From NCBI GenBank assembly GCA_023853785.1, contig JAJIRX010000684.1, positions 62,001 to 126,000 on the forward strand: 64,000 nt of DNA, in the 5' to 3' direction. This DNA comes from Psilocybe azurescens. Lineage: Eukaryota; Basidiomycota; Agaricomycetes; Agaricales; Agrocybaceae. Below, in pieces: positions 35,804 through 48,600 of this stretch. Position 1 is the first letter of the stretch; each line of letters begins with the position of its first letter. A model generated the notes under the pieces. That model saw nothing but the letters and a program-made list of their open reading frames with translations. It was not told the DNA's origin and made no database searches. The translations under genes and the position numbers were made by a program.

Positions 35804-38800
35804 CTATGGAGGCATAGCCCTCGCTGACGGTGCGCTGACCCCACCCATATGCAACACACTCGACGACACCCGAACTGGGACAGGATGATAGCGCGCGTCG
35901 TCCACGACAGACAAATCGTCCCCGCTCCGCTGCTTTCGCTTAACACTAGGCCGCTTCGAAAGCATCAAATCACCTTCCTTGTCCTCTTTCGGAAGCTCGG
36001 TCGGACTGGCGCCCCTCTTGCCAATTGACAGAGACGACGATGATGCAATCGACGCAGTCTCATGAGAGTAAGGGTGAGATCCTTGACGACGAGACGGCGA
36101 CGACTTGGGAGAACGTGAAGCAGAAGACTTTGGAGTATGCGGAACTTCGGATCCATAGGGTTTTGTCTTTCTTGGCACGAGTCCTTCAGCGGCCTCTTTT
36201 TCTTCGTCGAGGACCATCAACGAACCCTCGATGATGGCTGCATGAACGAAAACGTATTGCCTTAGGCTCTGGCACAAACTCATGCGTTGTTCACGCATAT
36301 CTTGCACAACCTCCCAGATAGGGTCGTCAAAGGTTGTCAGAGGAGGAGGAGTGAAATCTTCGTGCAGTGGCCTCGGTTCTTTATAGTCGAAAGTCTTTGA
36401 CTGCCCTTCTTTAGGTGATGGGTGTTCTGTCGTAGTTACTGGACGAGAAGACACGCTTGCAGTGGGATGAACCAGTTTCGGGGGTTTAGGATAAATAAAA
36501 TTCGATTCGTCCGCAGAGGGCGATTGGGATCGAGATGGAGGCGATTCGCAGTCGCTCGACATAGGTGGTTGAACAGATAAAGACTTCGATGGGCTGCTCA
36601 TTAAGTCAAGAGATAGTGTGAATGGCTTGACAACCGCGTCCACACGGGAACTGTCGCGTTGACCAAATTTTACCTCGCTCTGCCGGTGTGGCCTTGGAGA
36701 GGATAACAAGGACCTAGCGGTATCCCCGTGGTGCTTTCCCGAACTGGAGTGCGAAGACGAGCCCGTGTGCATGGATGGGGCGGATATCGTCCTGTGACGC
36801 TGTTCTGCAGAAGACCGTTGATTGTTGAGGGCAGCTTGGAGCAAGTCGGAAGACAATTGAAGTTGAGGGTTTGTAGAGTTCGCTTTGAAATATGATGAGG
36901 TCCCGGACACAGAGGTCCCAAGTGAAGAGGACGAATTATAATAGTAGCTACCATGTTTATGTTGCGTCTCCGACGACCCTGTTATGCTTGAGATATTTGA
37001 TGATCCGGTAGTTGAAAAGGAAACAGGCCAGTTAGACGACAGTGGTTGCTCTGGAACTGGTTGACTTGGCCAATTTGAAGGTCCAGTAATACCTGTTTCG
37101 TCCCGTACATTTTCGGCCCATTGCATAGTACCAGATGTGGCAGGAATATCCACTTCGCTTCCAGCTGTTTCGGCCTGGTCAACTTGCATGGGTGTAGCCA
37201 GAGGGACATGAATGATTCTGCTTTGGTCTGGTGTCGATTGGCTGGTATCTTGCCGATCGCCCATGGTGAGTGTAGCTGTATTCACCCCTTCGCTGACTGT
37301 ACTGTCAGGAGCAACATCCATAGCATCACCTGCCCGAGCGTTGCGAACTTCCCTCCTGATAGCGTCCAAAATTGCATCCACTGTAATGAACCCGCCTGTC
37401 CTTCCTACTCCTGCACTGCAATGGAGTAATACAGGATTATTGCCACCCAGCGTATGCTTTGCAACACCAGTCTTCTCGTCAATGTCGTTTAGAGATATCT
37501 GGTCAGAGCCTTTTCTCCGCTTCTTGGGTTCGCTGGGTTGATCCTCCGTTTGAGTTTCTTTGACAGCTTCTTCGACCTGCTTAATCAATCCCAAGACGCC
37601 TCTAGGATCTTCAGGCACATTCATATCCGGCCATTCCAGATATTGCAAATGAACTATCCGGCGAGGTTTCGCATCCGGGTAGCCTGTATGGGTCAGCTCA
37701 AAAACCCTTTTGACCGTTTCTGAGTGTTTGTTATGGTAATGATGATGGCGATATCGCTTTTGAGAACCCGCGGAGTGGGGAAATCGCCTCTGAGGCATGC
37801 GCGAGGTCTGAACGGAAACGGCGGAATGCTGAGAAAAGAATCCGGCAGTGGTGGGACGCTCATCCAAAGGCGCAAGGCCTTCTGTGGAGACCAATCGGAG
37901 ACGGAGGGGACCGAAGACAGTATCTGACCAATAAGCTCCACATTTGACCATGGCACCCTCTACCTCGCGGGTCAGCATAACAATGACATGAACATTTTGT
38001 TCCCAACAGAGACTGAACGATGCGTCAAAAATAAGAAAAGATGGATGAAAAATTTCGAGATTTACTCACGTCCAAAAGTCAGTAAATGTTGCAGGGAGAG
38101 GACCTTGGGTAGCGATGTAGCGTTTGGTGGTGCCAAGGGGTTGAATGTATGACGCGTTTATGTAGTCGTCATCGGATTCCTTCTTTTGATGGAGTCTGAC
38201 GCGCGCGTGTTCAAATGGCCAAATGTGTCGATATCTTTTTTTGAGTAATGGATCAGAATATGAACAGTAAAAGAGAGTGTATTGTGCATACCTATTTTTT
38301 GCGCCTTTTTCAACACCAGCAGTTATGCTGTATGGAAAGGAGTTTCGAGGATGGGAAGAGGAAGCGAATTCCGAGACTTGACCGCTCTCCTTTGAGTGGT
38401 GCTCCATGATGCCCATCAGTCGACGTTGTTCAGAGAGCTCAATCTTGAAGAATTGCATTGCAAGGGCCTCCTTGCCCTCTTCGATGTCTGTCTGGTTTGC
38501 ACCGTCATCATCCTCTGATTCGGAAGAGGTGGAATCACTGTAAGATCCGTGTTGATGAGGAGCATTGGCTGCTCTGCGTGCAATGTCCTGCAGCCACGGA
38601 AAGGGTAGCTCATGTATACGCCGACGGACCCTCCGAGGGAGGCGAAGAGGAATGCGATCTGTTATACCGTGAGAAAGTTCAGTGTTCTGGCGAATGGTAT
38701 CGAAAAAGGGATTGAAGGCGGGATGCGAATTCGGATTTGCAGGGTTGGAAGCAGGCTGGAGCACGGCAGAGGGGGAAGAGTCTTTGGAGCAGGGGCGGCG

Positions 38801-39490
38801 GAGGAATTAAAATGGGGTGAGTTGTGCACGGTGGTAGAAGAGAGAGAAAAGGCGGCCATGGGAAGATGACGGGTTTTGAGAAGGGAGGACTTGTCGGTAT
38901 CGTCGTCATCTTCGTCGAGCTCAGTGTCTGGAGTTGGGGGAGGGTGTCCACGAGATCACGTCTCTCGCGCCAGAGGGCGTGGAAGCCGCCTCTGAGCCAG
39001 ACGAGATCGCCGTGGAAGCCGTCTGCCTTGAATTTGCGGAGAAGACCGGCAATATTGGACGAGTCTGGGACAGCGGAGGAGTCAGCATCATAGACGAGGA
39101 TGCGGGAGGCGGAGTGCCAGGCGGAAAAGCGGGTGCGGGCGGCGAGGGTGGGGAGCATTGCGGAGAGACGCTGGAGGGAGAAGAGGGGACGCTTGAGGAG
39201 AGTAGAGGGAACTGAGAGGGAGATAGCATGCGGGATACGGGCAGAGGAGTAGGCGGCATGGGGCCGGATGTCGAGGATAAGAGCAGCTGTGTCTTGGAGC
39301 CAGGTGTCGAGGTGACTAGGCTCGAGGGACGGGAAGGGGGACGGCAGCTTGGTGTCTACAGCGGGGGCACAGAGAGAATAGCAGACTGTTTGAATCTATC
39401 TGCGATGGCTTGAGCAAAGTTGTCCATGCCAGGGGACTGCTCAGTGGCACTCGCAGCAACAGTACCAGTCATCATGAAAAAGTCGTCCAT
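35804..39490 (-). CDS. Rhodanese-like plus protein tyrosine phosphatase (Pyp1/Ptp3 type)
   Basis: ATG 39490-39488 opens MDDFFMMTGTVAASA. A rhodanese/CH2-like region follows: ALILDIRPHAAYSSARIPHA, ILVYDADSSAVPD and LVWLRGGFHALWRE, whose loop lacks the catalytic Cys. The PTP domain then reads FFDTIRQNTELSHGITDRIP, KKRYRHIWPFEHARV, DDDYINASYIQPLGTTKRYI and CWEQNVHVIVMLTREVEGAM, with the WPD loop LEWPDMNVPED and P-loop VLLHCSAGVGRTGG near 37395-37425. The Q-loop QRMSLCQSLRQYVFVHAAII comes only after a Ser/Pro-rich insertion of about 330 residues. The family (S. pombe Pyp1/2, yeast Ptp2/3) dephosphorylates stress MAP kinases. The N-terminal part needs about three frame changes (one at G5 39363-39367; others near 38930 and 38785), probably indels. 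Its start lies only 77 bp from the TOP2 stop. Confidence 0.85.
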
Positions 39491-39567
39491 GGATAGAGTA
39501 TGTAAACGTTACAATCCTAATTCATATTATTTCTACTTTCGTACATGACGTCATATCAGTCTAGACT

Positions 39568-42500
39568 CTACTCTTCAAACATCGATCCCCCAGACTCCGA
39601 GTCATCTGATCCAATCTCCACATATTTCGATCCACTCTTTCCTCGTGCCAATCCTGCCCGTCCACCCGCCCCAGTTCCCTTCGTGATTGCAGAATAGTCC
39701 ATCTCCTCAGAGTCGCTCGAAACAACAATTTCTTTCTTCTTGTTCTTGGCCGGCGACGCTGGTTTCATCTTCTTTGCCAGCCCACCACCACTACCGCCCG
39801 CTGCTTTCGATCCACCGGCTGCAGTCGTCTTTGTCTTCTTGGCCGGATGCGAGTATCCTAGTTCATCTTCTGACTCCTCTCCAGACGATCCCATGCTGTA
39901 TCATATTTAGTTGTTGTTACATATCTATATATGTGTTAATCAACTTACCTCTTCCGTTTCGGTCTCGCTGGTGCTTTCCCTTGTCTTTGGATGGCGGCTC
40001 GTATGTCTCGCTCTCACTCTCTGAGTCGATCAAAACAGGTTTCGATGCTGCTTTTCGTTTTGTTCGAGCCGCTGTCGTGGTTGCCGCTTTCTCTGTCATC
40101 TCGACGTCGGAATCAAATTGCGCCGTCCCCGCCGATACGTTGCTCTGCGCCTTCTTCGCCGCGGTGGCCTTCTTGGCAGGCGCCCGAGCTTTCACCGGAG
40201 GTACCAACATATCTTCATCCCCACTGCCCGCCTGTTTGGCCGCGGCCGCCTTCTTAGCAGGTGCTCGGGCCTTCGCCGGTGCGGGCGCAGGTTCGTCTTC
40301 ATCGTCGCTCTCATCTTTCGGCGAGGCCGCTTTCTTAGCTGGTGCCCGAGCTTTCACCGGGGTACTGACACATCCTCATCTTCGCTGGTTGCCTTTTGGC
40401 CGCGGCCGCCTTCTTAGCAGGTGCTCGGGCTTTCGCCGGTGGTGGCGCAAATTCGTCTTCATGGTCGCTTTCGTCTTTCGCTGGAGCTGCCTTCTTAGCT
40501 GGCGCCCGAGCTTTAGGTGGCGGTGGCGGAGCATCATCATCGTCGTCGTCGTCATCGCTCAACTCGATGACCTTCTTCTGCAGCGCAACTTTACGTTTAG
40601 GTGGAGCCTCCTCCTTGTCCTTCGCGGCTGCTATTGTCTTCTTGGGTTCAGCGGGTTTCCGCTTCGTCGCTACAGCCTTGGTAGGCCTAAACTCATCTTC
40701 ATCATCAGACATATTCCCCGTTCCGATCGATTTGCGTGTTCGCAGAACCGCCCTGCTTGCGCTTAATCTTTTGCCGTTGGCATCTTTGGTCTTCTTCTCC
40801 TCGAATTCGATGCAGTTTTGCTGTATGTAAGTTTTATCAGTGTTGATAATATGATAAAAGTAAAACATACAAACCTCCCACTCTTTCAAGAAAGCGTCAA
40901 GATCTGAATTCCATAGATCTTTGGGTGACTTTTCCAGGAGAGCAAGCAGCTCAGTTTCTTTCTCTGCAGCTTGGGCTTTGAGTTTTTCAATCTGTCCACA
41001 AATAAGCACAATGGTATTTGAGACAATAAGACACAAACCTTTTCTCGCGTCAAACTCCAAATGGCCATCCCAAGAAGATAATCAAAGTCCGAATCTGCCC
41101 CGTGTGCGTCCGCGCCACCATCTTCTTCATCCTCATCGTCGTTCTCCTCGGGAGGCTCTCCAATGACAACCGGTTTAACGACCTTTGGGAACGGCCTAAA
41201 CTTGTGCTTGCGCAGATCCACGACGATATCCTTCTTCTTGCGGTTCGCAACGACTAGTTGCTTGTCGACGATCATCTGTACGAACCGAGCCTGGTTCGAC
41301 AGCTTCTCGAACATTGTCTGGATCTCATCGGCCATAAAGTCCTGTATATAACACAGTAAGCAATCTAATCAAAACTTATTAAATGTTTTACTGACCTTGC
41401 GTTTCTGGTAGTACGCCAGGCGCACGGAATAGAAATCCTCCAAAATTTCCTCGGGCGAATCATACTTCTTGATCTTGCCCTCAAAGTCGAAACAAATCAT
41501 GTTGCTCGTGTTGATCTTCGACGTCAGTTTGAAGAACTCGTGCAGTCCTTGAGCCTCTGCCGTCTCAAGGTCCTTGGCGCTCATCGTGACGATGAAATGT
41601 ACATTCAGATTGTCGTGGTGCTCTTTGTAATCCTAGAAACATCGGTTTAGCCATGTATCGGAATACAATACATTTTATAGTATAAAATCATACCTTTACG
41701 ACGCCTTCCTTGTCCTTGTCCTTGTCGCCAGCGATCATTGCCTCGAGTTCTGCCTTGTAGCTCTGCGTCCATTTGTGAATGGGAAGCTCGGTGATCTCAA
41801 CCGTCGTGTCGTTCAGCTTCTTGATGACACCAAAGACGTCGTACTTGTGCTTGGCCACTGCCTTGATCTCACCCTTGAAGCCGCGCCACCAGGGCAGCAT
41901 GGGTACCAAATCCTCTCCTTTCATCAATCGGCGAATATTATCCACAATGTCGACTGGGTTGTAGCATGGAATTGTAGTACTCCAACCTATAAATGATAAG
42001 TTAATTTTCTTCGGACAGTGCGAAATATGAAGATACTCACCTGTACCGATACCTTCTGCTCCGTTGATAAGAACAAGCGGCACAATAGGCATATAAAACT
42101 CGGGCTCGATGAGTGCGTTATCATCCTCTGCTGGTTGAGGAGATTGTCATCGAAAGGGTGAAAGATGATCCTCGCGAGCGGCATCGGCTTCGTGAAGATA
42201 TAACGAGGGGCGGCATGATCTTTTCCACCAGTGTCGCGCGTACCGTACTGACCCGAAGGGAAGAGCAGATTCAAATTGTTACTACCGACAAAGTCCTGTG
42301 CCAAGTTGACGATCGTAGCCGCTAAACTTGCTTCTCCATGGTGGTATGCGGCGTGCTCACTGATGTAACCGACCAGTTGTGCAACCTATTGAGAGAAACT
42401 CAATGAAAGTGAAGCTCGCTGAAGAAATGTATCTCACCTTGAGCTCAGCTTTGAGCTTGCGCTTGAAGCAACCCCATATAACCTTTCTTTGTCCAGGTTT

Positions 42501-45290
42501 TAGACCGTCGGCAACAGAGGGTATCGAACGGATGTTATCAGCCATAGAAAACAAGATCAACTCCTTGTTGATGAACTCCGAGTATGGGATTTCGTCCATC
42601 CGATGATCAAGGTATGTCCCCTGTTTAAATTGACGAAGCCATTCTTTTCGCTCGTCTGCCTTCTTCTTACTGAAAGCCAGGTCAATGAGCTCCTTATCTC
42701 CTTCTTGTGTTGGAGCAAAAGGAATCATATGTTTCTCCATATGACCGAAGTAATCGCGAGCATCTGCGTCGGTACTTGTTCCCAAACCCTAGATTCAAAC
42801 AGTCGATGAGCAATATCCTCCTCCTGCCACAAAATATACTGACCTTGAAGTACTTCGAAACCCACTTCTTGGAATCTGGTGTCGTTTCTTGCCATTGCTC
42901 AAATTCGGGGATTGTGAAGAAGTTGAGTTGTTTCTTTCCGTTAGTCACCTTAATTGTATTACAAACAGTAAGCCTCGTTATGTAGTAAACCAACAAAAAA
43001 CTCACCCGAACAATAGGCGTTACAAACTCTACAAGGAATTCGGGTAGCTTCAAAAGTGAAGGATAAAAGTGATCCAGGAAGTTGATCAATAGTCCTTTGA
43101 TATGAGAGCCGTCGTGATCCTGTTCGTAGTAGATAATTGTCGTCAATATCAGTACGTATACCCTATCACAGCATAACCAACCTGATCTGTCATAATCATG
43201 AGCCTTCCGTATCGAAGGCTTGATGTGCTCGTATAGTCTTTGTTGTGTTGGAGGCCCATAATCTTCTTGATATTTTGGATTTCCTCGTTCTTCATAATTT
43301 GATCGTGTTTTGCCTCACGAACGTTGAGTAGCTTTCCTCGCAAGGGAAATACACCAAAGTTGTCTCTACCCACAACCCCAAGGCCGGCAACAGCAAGAGC
43401 CTTGGCTGAATCTCCTTCTGTCAAGATGAGTGTACAATCCTTCGCGTGCTTGGTACCGGCATTGTTCGCATCAGAAAGCTTAGTGAGACCTAACAGTCTA
43501 CAGGGATATTGGTTAGACTGTGCTCGTAAATTCTATCATTTCTGCGACTGACCTTTCGCGCTTGGTCCCGTCCGTCTTCTTAATCTGCTGATCGGCCTTG
43601 TATTTGGCCCAATTTAGGACATTGTCGACGATTGGCGATTTAAGAACTAGAAATCAATTAGCTTCCATTAAACAATGCAGAATATTGCAATACCCTTTTT
43701 ATGAAATCTTCCGTCAAGGTTGGTTTACTGCCAAATTTCGAAGCCGGCAAAGTAAGGGTCTCTTTCGTCTGGCTGTCGAAAGTTGGATTGACGATCAGGG
43801 CGTTGATGAAGATCCACATATGGTTCTTGATTTGAGCTGGCTTGACGGTGGCGGCTTTATTCTTTTTGAGATGGCTGCTATAAGACTTTTTGCAATCTGA
43901 TCGGTGATATAGGTGACATGGGTTCCTCCCTTGCTTGTTGAAATGGAGTTAGCGAATGAAACCTGTTGGAAGGTACCGTCCGAGATAGTGAAAGCAACCT
44001 CCCATCGATTGCCAGCTTGCTCATAAATGACAGTGGGTTTAGGTTGAATGGCACCTCCGGAAATTTCTGAGGCTTCGGCTTGAGCTGAGTTGATGTAAAG
44101 ATCCACATATTGTCGGAAATTCTTGACCTTCAGGCGCTCGTCGTCCAGGAATACTTTGATATCTTTGACGACTCCGGCCATGTCGTACACACGTTTTCTT
44201 AGAAGGCTGGCGGTGTCGTCGTCGATGTTGTCCATTCCGAATCGTCTCAAATCGGGCTTGAAGGTGATACGAGTGTATTCCTCGCCTTTGGTGTTCTTCG
44301 TGATCTTTGGTTTGCCGCATTTACTCATGTTGTCTGTCCAAGTTTGCTTGTATTTCTGCGACGTATTTTTGTCGGCGGTTTCCACAGTGAATTCGTGAGA
44401 ATATATGTTGGCTAGCTTTGCGCCATAACCATTACGACCGCCCGTCAGTTTCTTTTCATCATCATCGTAGTTCGACGAGGAGAGTAGATGTCCAAAAAAT
44501 CAGCTCGGGGACGTAAATCTTTTCAGTTTCGTGTATTTCTATGGGTATACCACGACCGTTGTTGTAAACAGATATTGTGCTTTCTTCTATATCAATGGTG
44601 ACTTTCAAAGTATCCATAGAAGGGTCATTTATCTAGAAATCGGCGATTAATCCAAAAGTATGGCACGATTTGGGAAGGTTACCTTGTTATCGGCAGCGTT
44701 GACTAGGATTTCATCCACAATCTTGAAGAAACCAGGGACATATTTGACGTCTCGATTGACCATACGTTTAGCAGACGCATCATACGTCCACATATGTTGT
44801 GTTATGGTTTCGACACTTCCGATGTATGAATCTGGCCGCTTCAGAATATGCTCCAGTTGAGAGAGCTACCAGGAGATCAGCATACGAATAAACCAGATTT
44901 GCGTGCATAAGAACCTTGGTATAGGTTTCTGTGGCAGTCTTCTTCTTCCTCTCTGGCTCTAATTTGCTGGTTGACGCGTTGAATGCCTCGTCATCGGACG
45001 CGTCTTTGTCCAAATCCATAGCGTTCTCAACAGCATTCTCGTCGTGATCGACAAGGACTTTCTTCTTCGGTGCAACTTTGGGCTTCGCCTTTGAAGTTGT
45101 TGCCTTCGGCTTTGCAGTGATAGTTTTGGATGCAGCCTTTGCCTTCGTCGTAACCTGTCGACGCTATATTAGTCAATCAATGTACAAGATAGATTCATCG
45201 CATACTGACTTTCTTCTTTTCTGGTTCGTAATCCTCAGATTCGGACCCAGATATATTCATATCAAAGTTTTCCCCCTCAGATGAGCTCAT
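39568..45290 (-). CDS. TOP2: DNA topoisomerase II
   Basis: ATG 45290-45288 opens MSSSEGENFDMNISGSESED and a Lys-rich leader. The ATPase domain has KRPDSYIGSVE, DEILVNAADNK, VYNNGRGIPIE and GGRNGYGAKLANIYS. The TOPRIM region has LILTEGDSAKALAVAGLG, FPLRGKLLNVREA and DQDHDGSHIKGLLINF. The cleavage core has QYGTRDTGGKDHAAPRYIFT with the active-site Tyr, and NGAEGIGTGWSTTIPCYNP. The C-terminal tail carries five KARAPAKKAA-type repeats between acidic linkers and ends ESGGSMFEE. The enzyme passes one duplex through another, using ATP, for chromosome segregation. Single-base frame changes appear near 42137, 40394-40397, 40359-40362 and 39975, the middle two compensating each other. More than ten introns are present. 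It is the largest gene here and is complete. Confidence 0.95.
40163..40517 (-). repeat. Five in-frame KARAPAKKAA repeats in the TOP2 tail
   Basis: Copies lie at about 40163-40197, 40249-40278, 40329-40358, 40408-40437 and 40489-40517, spaced 75-90 bp apart. Each encodes (P)KARAPAKKA, separated by Asp/Glu/Ser-rich linkers such as DESDHEDE. The nucleotide repeats are close to identical, so this is a recent or homogenised expansion. They are probably nuclear-localisation or DNA-binding tail modules. Confidence 0.85.
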
Positions 45291-45695
45291 GATCTCAGAG
45301 GAGAACCGGACGGTAACACGATGTATGTCGTTGGTTGAAGTTCAATGTCAACTGATATAAAGGTGCCAGTGTGATTAATTCGACAGTTGTCACAGACGCC
45401 CCGTGACCGTCGCGTTATTTGGCGTTGTACTTGCTTATATGTTGTCATTGTAACCAAATACAGGTGGGCTTACTATATCAAAATTTGATGGATTAATTCT
45501 CCTGAGATAGAAATGTGTTATTATCCCTTATTATTTTTATTGGTAGTTCTACCATGTATTTTATGTGTTGTGAAAACGTTCCATATTTATTGAGCAAAGG
45601 ACAAAGCCGTCGGGGGTAACGAGCATGAACAGTGGTGAACAGTAATGATATGTAACACATGGTCATGGTAATAGACCAGTTCAAGGACCAGATAT
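45291..45695. other. Intergenic, TOP2 promoter side
   Basis: About 400 bp between the TOP2 ATG and the GCN20 stop, AT-rich in 45420-45560. No convincing TATA or further exon is seen. Confidence 0.4.
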
Positions 45696-48600
45696 CTAAG
45701 GCTTCATTTTGATATTGTTGACAATGAGATTCTAACGAAGAAAAAAGTTAGTATTCCTTTCGGAAACTTGCGGAAAAATTGCAACAGAAGATTTACCTTG
45801 TAGCTCTGAACGTCTCCCTTGAAATTCTTGACTGTACCATCTCCGCAAACCCATAGCTAAGAGTAACAGTGCATGAAAGTTGGCATGTCACCTTCGATGT
45901 CTTGAATAACTTACCTGATTGGCAACTGTGGTGATAAACTTCTCGTCGTGAGAAATAATAATAACGCCTCCATTCCACTTCTGTAATGCCAACATGAGAG
46001 CATCGAGACCCTAGCATATGATAATGATGAACATTTCTCAAATCTAGGATAATGCGTAGGTTATACCTCAATATCAAGATGATTCGTAGGCTAAGTGGAC
46101 AACATAAGTCAAAATGGAAATATATCGCGAAAAATGCCAATTGCTACTTGCCTCGTCCAACAGTAGAATGTGTGGTTTTGAAGCGACAGCAATGAGAATG
46201 CTACACGGGACTTCTGTCCTCCACTGAGCGTGCCGATTAACTGAAGCCTATATCGATAAAAAGTTAGAGGGTCAAGTACACGACTAAAGTAAAGACGCGC
46301 CCAGTCATGCCGCTAATCTGGAAATTTCCCAGATGCTGTCGATATTCCTGCTCAGTTCTTCCAGGGAACTTTGAAGCGAGAAACTGGACGGGACTCATGG
46401 TCGGAATCAACGAGTCAACATGATGCTGTGCAAAGTAGCCACTGTAAAGGATGAATTTGGTAATAATAACCGTTGCATCAACCTACTTACACTCGTAGAC
46501 GTCCATTTCGTGTTACGTGGCCTGAGAGCGGCTTCAACTCTCCAGTTAAAAGCTTGATCCTGAAGAAAGATAAGTTGTAGTACACCTGAATGGATGCCAT
46601 GGCTCACAGCGTCGATTTTCCGGCTCCATTTGGGCCAACCATAGCAATCCGAGAATCAAGGCTGACATCAAAATTGACACCCTTGAGGATTAACTTGTCA
46701 GGGGAATACCCAAAAGTAATGTCGTTCATTTGTAATAAAGGCGGGGATATCTTATCAGTCTCGGGAATCTGCACAAAGATAAAAATTGACTGGATTGACA
46801 ATATTTCATTCACGCACTTAAATTGTTCTGTTTCTTCCTGTTCTGGGGGTTGTAAATCGGGTAACTAGATATAAGTCAAAATAGGTTCAATCGAGTGTCC
46901 ATCAGCTATATTACCTTTTCTAAAATTTTGATTTTCATTTGTGCTTGAGCGGCTGTGAAAGAACATGTGAGTTCTTGAATGATCGTTTATGAAAGATTAG
47001 AACGTACCTCGATTAGCGTTGTATCTCCAGCGATCGATGAAGGCTTGGAGATGTTTGCGATATTCCATTTGTGTGTCGTATTCTTTCCTCAGGTTCTTGT
47101 CCCGTTCAGATTTGGTTGAATAGAACTGCGTGAAGTTTCTATAGTATACTTTCAGTAAATAAAAATCATACGAGCGTGGTCGGTGCGTACCCTTTGTAGT
47201 AATCCAATCTTCCAGAGTGTTGATGCACAATATCGGTAGCCACGGCGTCCCTGAAAAGAAAAAATAAGCCAGTGTAAAGGAATAAAAAGATCACTAAAAC
47301 TTACAGGAACGCGCGGTCGTGAGATCTGCATGGATCAATAAGCCTTTGCAGTTGGAAGATGTTATAACTCATCACTCACACAACAAGAAGTGTGCCCGGC
47401 CAAGTTTGAAGATAATCTTCCAACCAGGCCAAGGCATTTAGATCAACTGTAAAGATAAGATCGAACCTTTAAAACGACATCACAATGAATAAAAAATAGT
47501 ATGTTGACTTACTATGATTTGAAGGTTCATCTAACAATAATAAAGACGGCTGCAGAGGAATGATATCAGCGTCCAATCTACCAATCAATTATACTGTTCC
47601 AGACCTTCACAAACAGTGCACGAGCCAGTGCAAGCCGCATCCTAATGGTTTCAATTTAGTTTGTAATTTCTTGGATGATACGACAAGATCGGATACTTGC
47701 CGCCAACCTCCACTGAATGATTTAGTGGGCCTTTGTTGATCCCGTTCGTCAAAACCGAGGCCTAAAGAAATCGTGAGACATTTAGGGATACAGAGACGTT
47801 TAACACCGTACCTGCAAGAAGTGCTGCAGCACGGGCTGGCCCACTCGCTGCATCCATGTCCGATAATCTCGTGTGGACTTCAGCTAATCTGGCCGACAAC
47901 TCTTCCCTAGCATCTACGAAACGTTTGTCGTCGCCTTCCGCATCCAGTTCGGTCAATTTAGCATCTAGGAGGGCCTGTTCTTTCATCAAATGATCGCGCC
48001 AAACATCTGCTTTGAGCACAGAGTCGATAGCTAAAGTGTCGTCCCCAATGATCTGGGTTCTCAGAAGTTAGAACTGTGATGAAAATGAACAATAACATAG
48101 TCTGACCTCTTGTTCGACAAAGAGGATTGTAATATGAGCAGGAATGGGGACTTCGCGCATTGCAATCTGTCGCAGAAGTGTGGATTTACCGACACCTGAG
48201 AAATGTCAGCTCAAAAATCATTAGAAAAAATTAAGGATAGAATGAACCATTGCGTCCAATTAGCCCATAACGGCGACCGTGGGCCAATGTGAGGGTCGCC
48301 CCAGACCTAAATGAAGTGACCATGAGGGCTTGGCATAGAAAGTATAGATGGTAACTAACAATATACGATTTGAGCCAAAACTAACGTCGATAGATGGAAG
48401 ATGAATGTCTTTGGTTTTATTTTTCGATGCAGCACTCGCTTCCAGAGGATTAATCTAGATAGTAAGTATTGACAATTAACATTGAGGTCTTTCCGATTGA
48501 TTGGCTACTTGCCTTCATAAATATTTCCTCATACGATTGCTAGTAAATGACTGTCAATAAGAAGTTCACTATCTTTGTATTAAAGCGCACTTGTTTCCGG

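Noticed and set aside
39687..40766. Plus-strand ORF of 359 codons
   Set aside because: It lies antisense to the TOP2 tail. The long open frame is a by-product of the KARAPAKKAA DNA repeats, and its composition (Ser/Leu/Phe/Arg-rich) has no protein logic.
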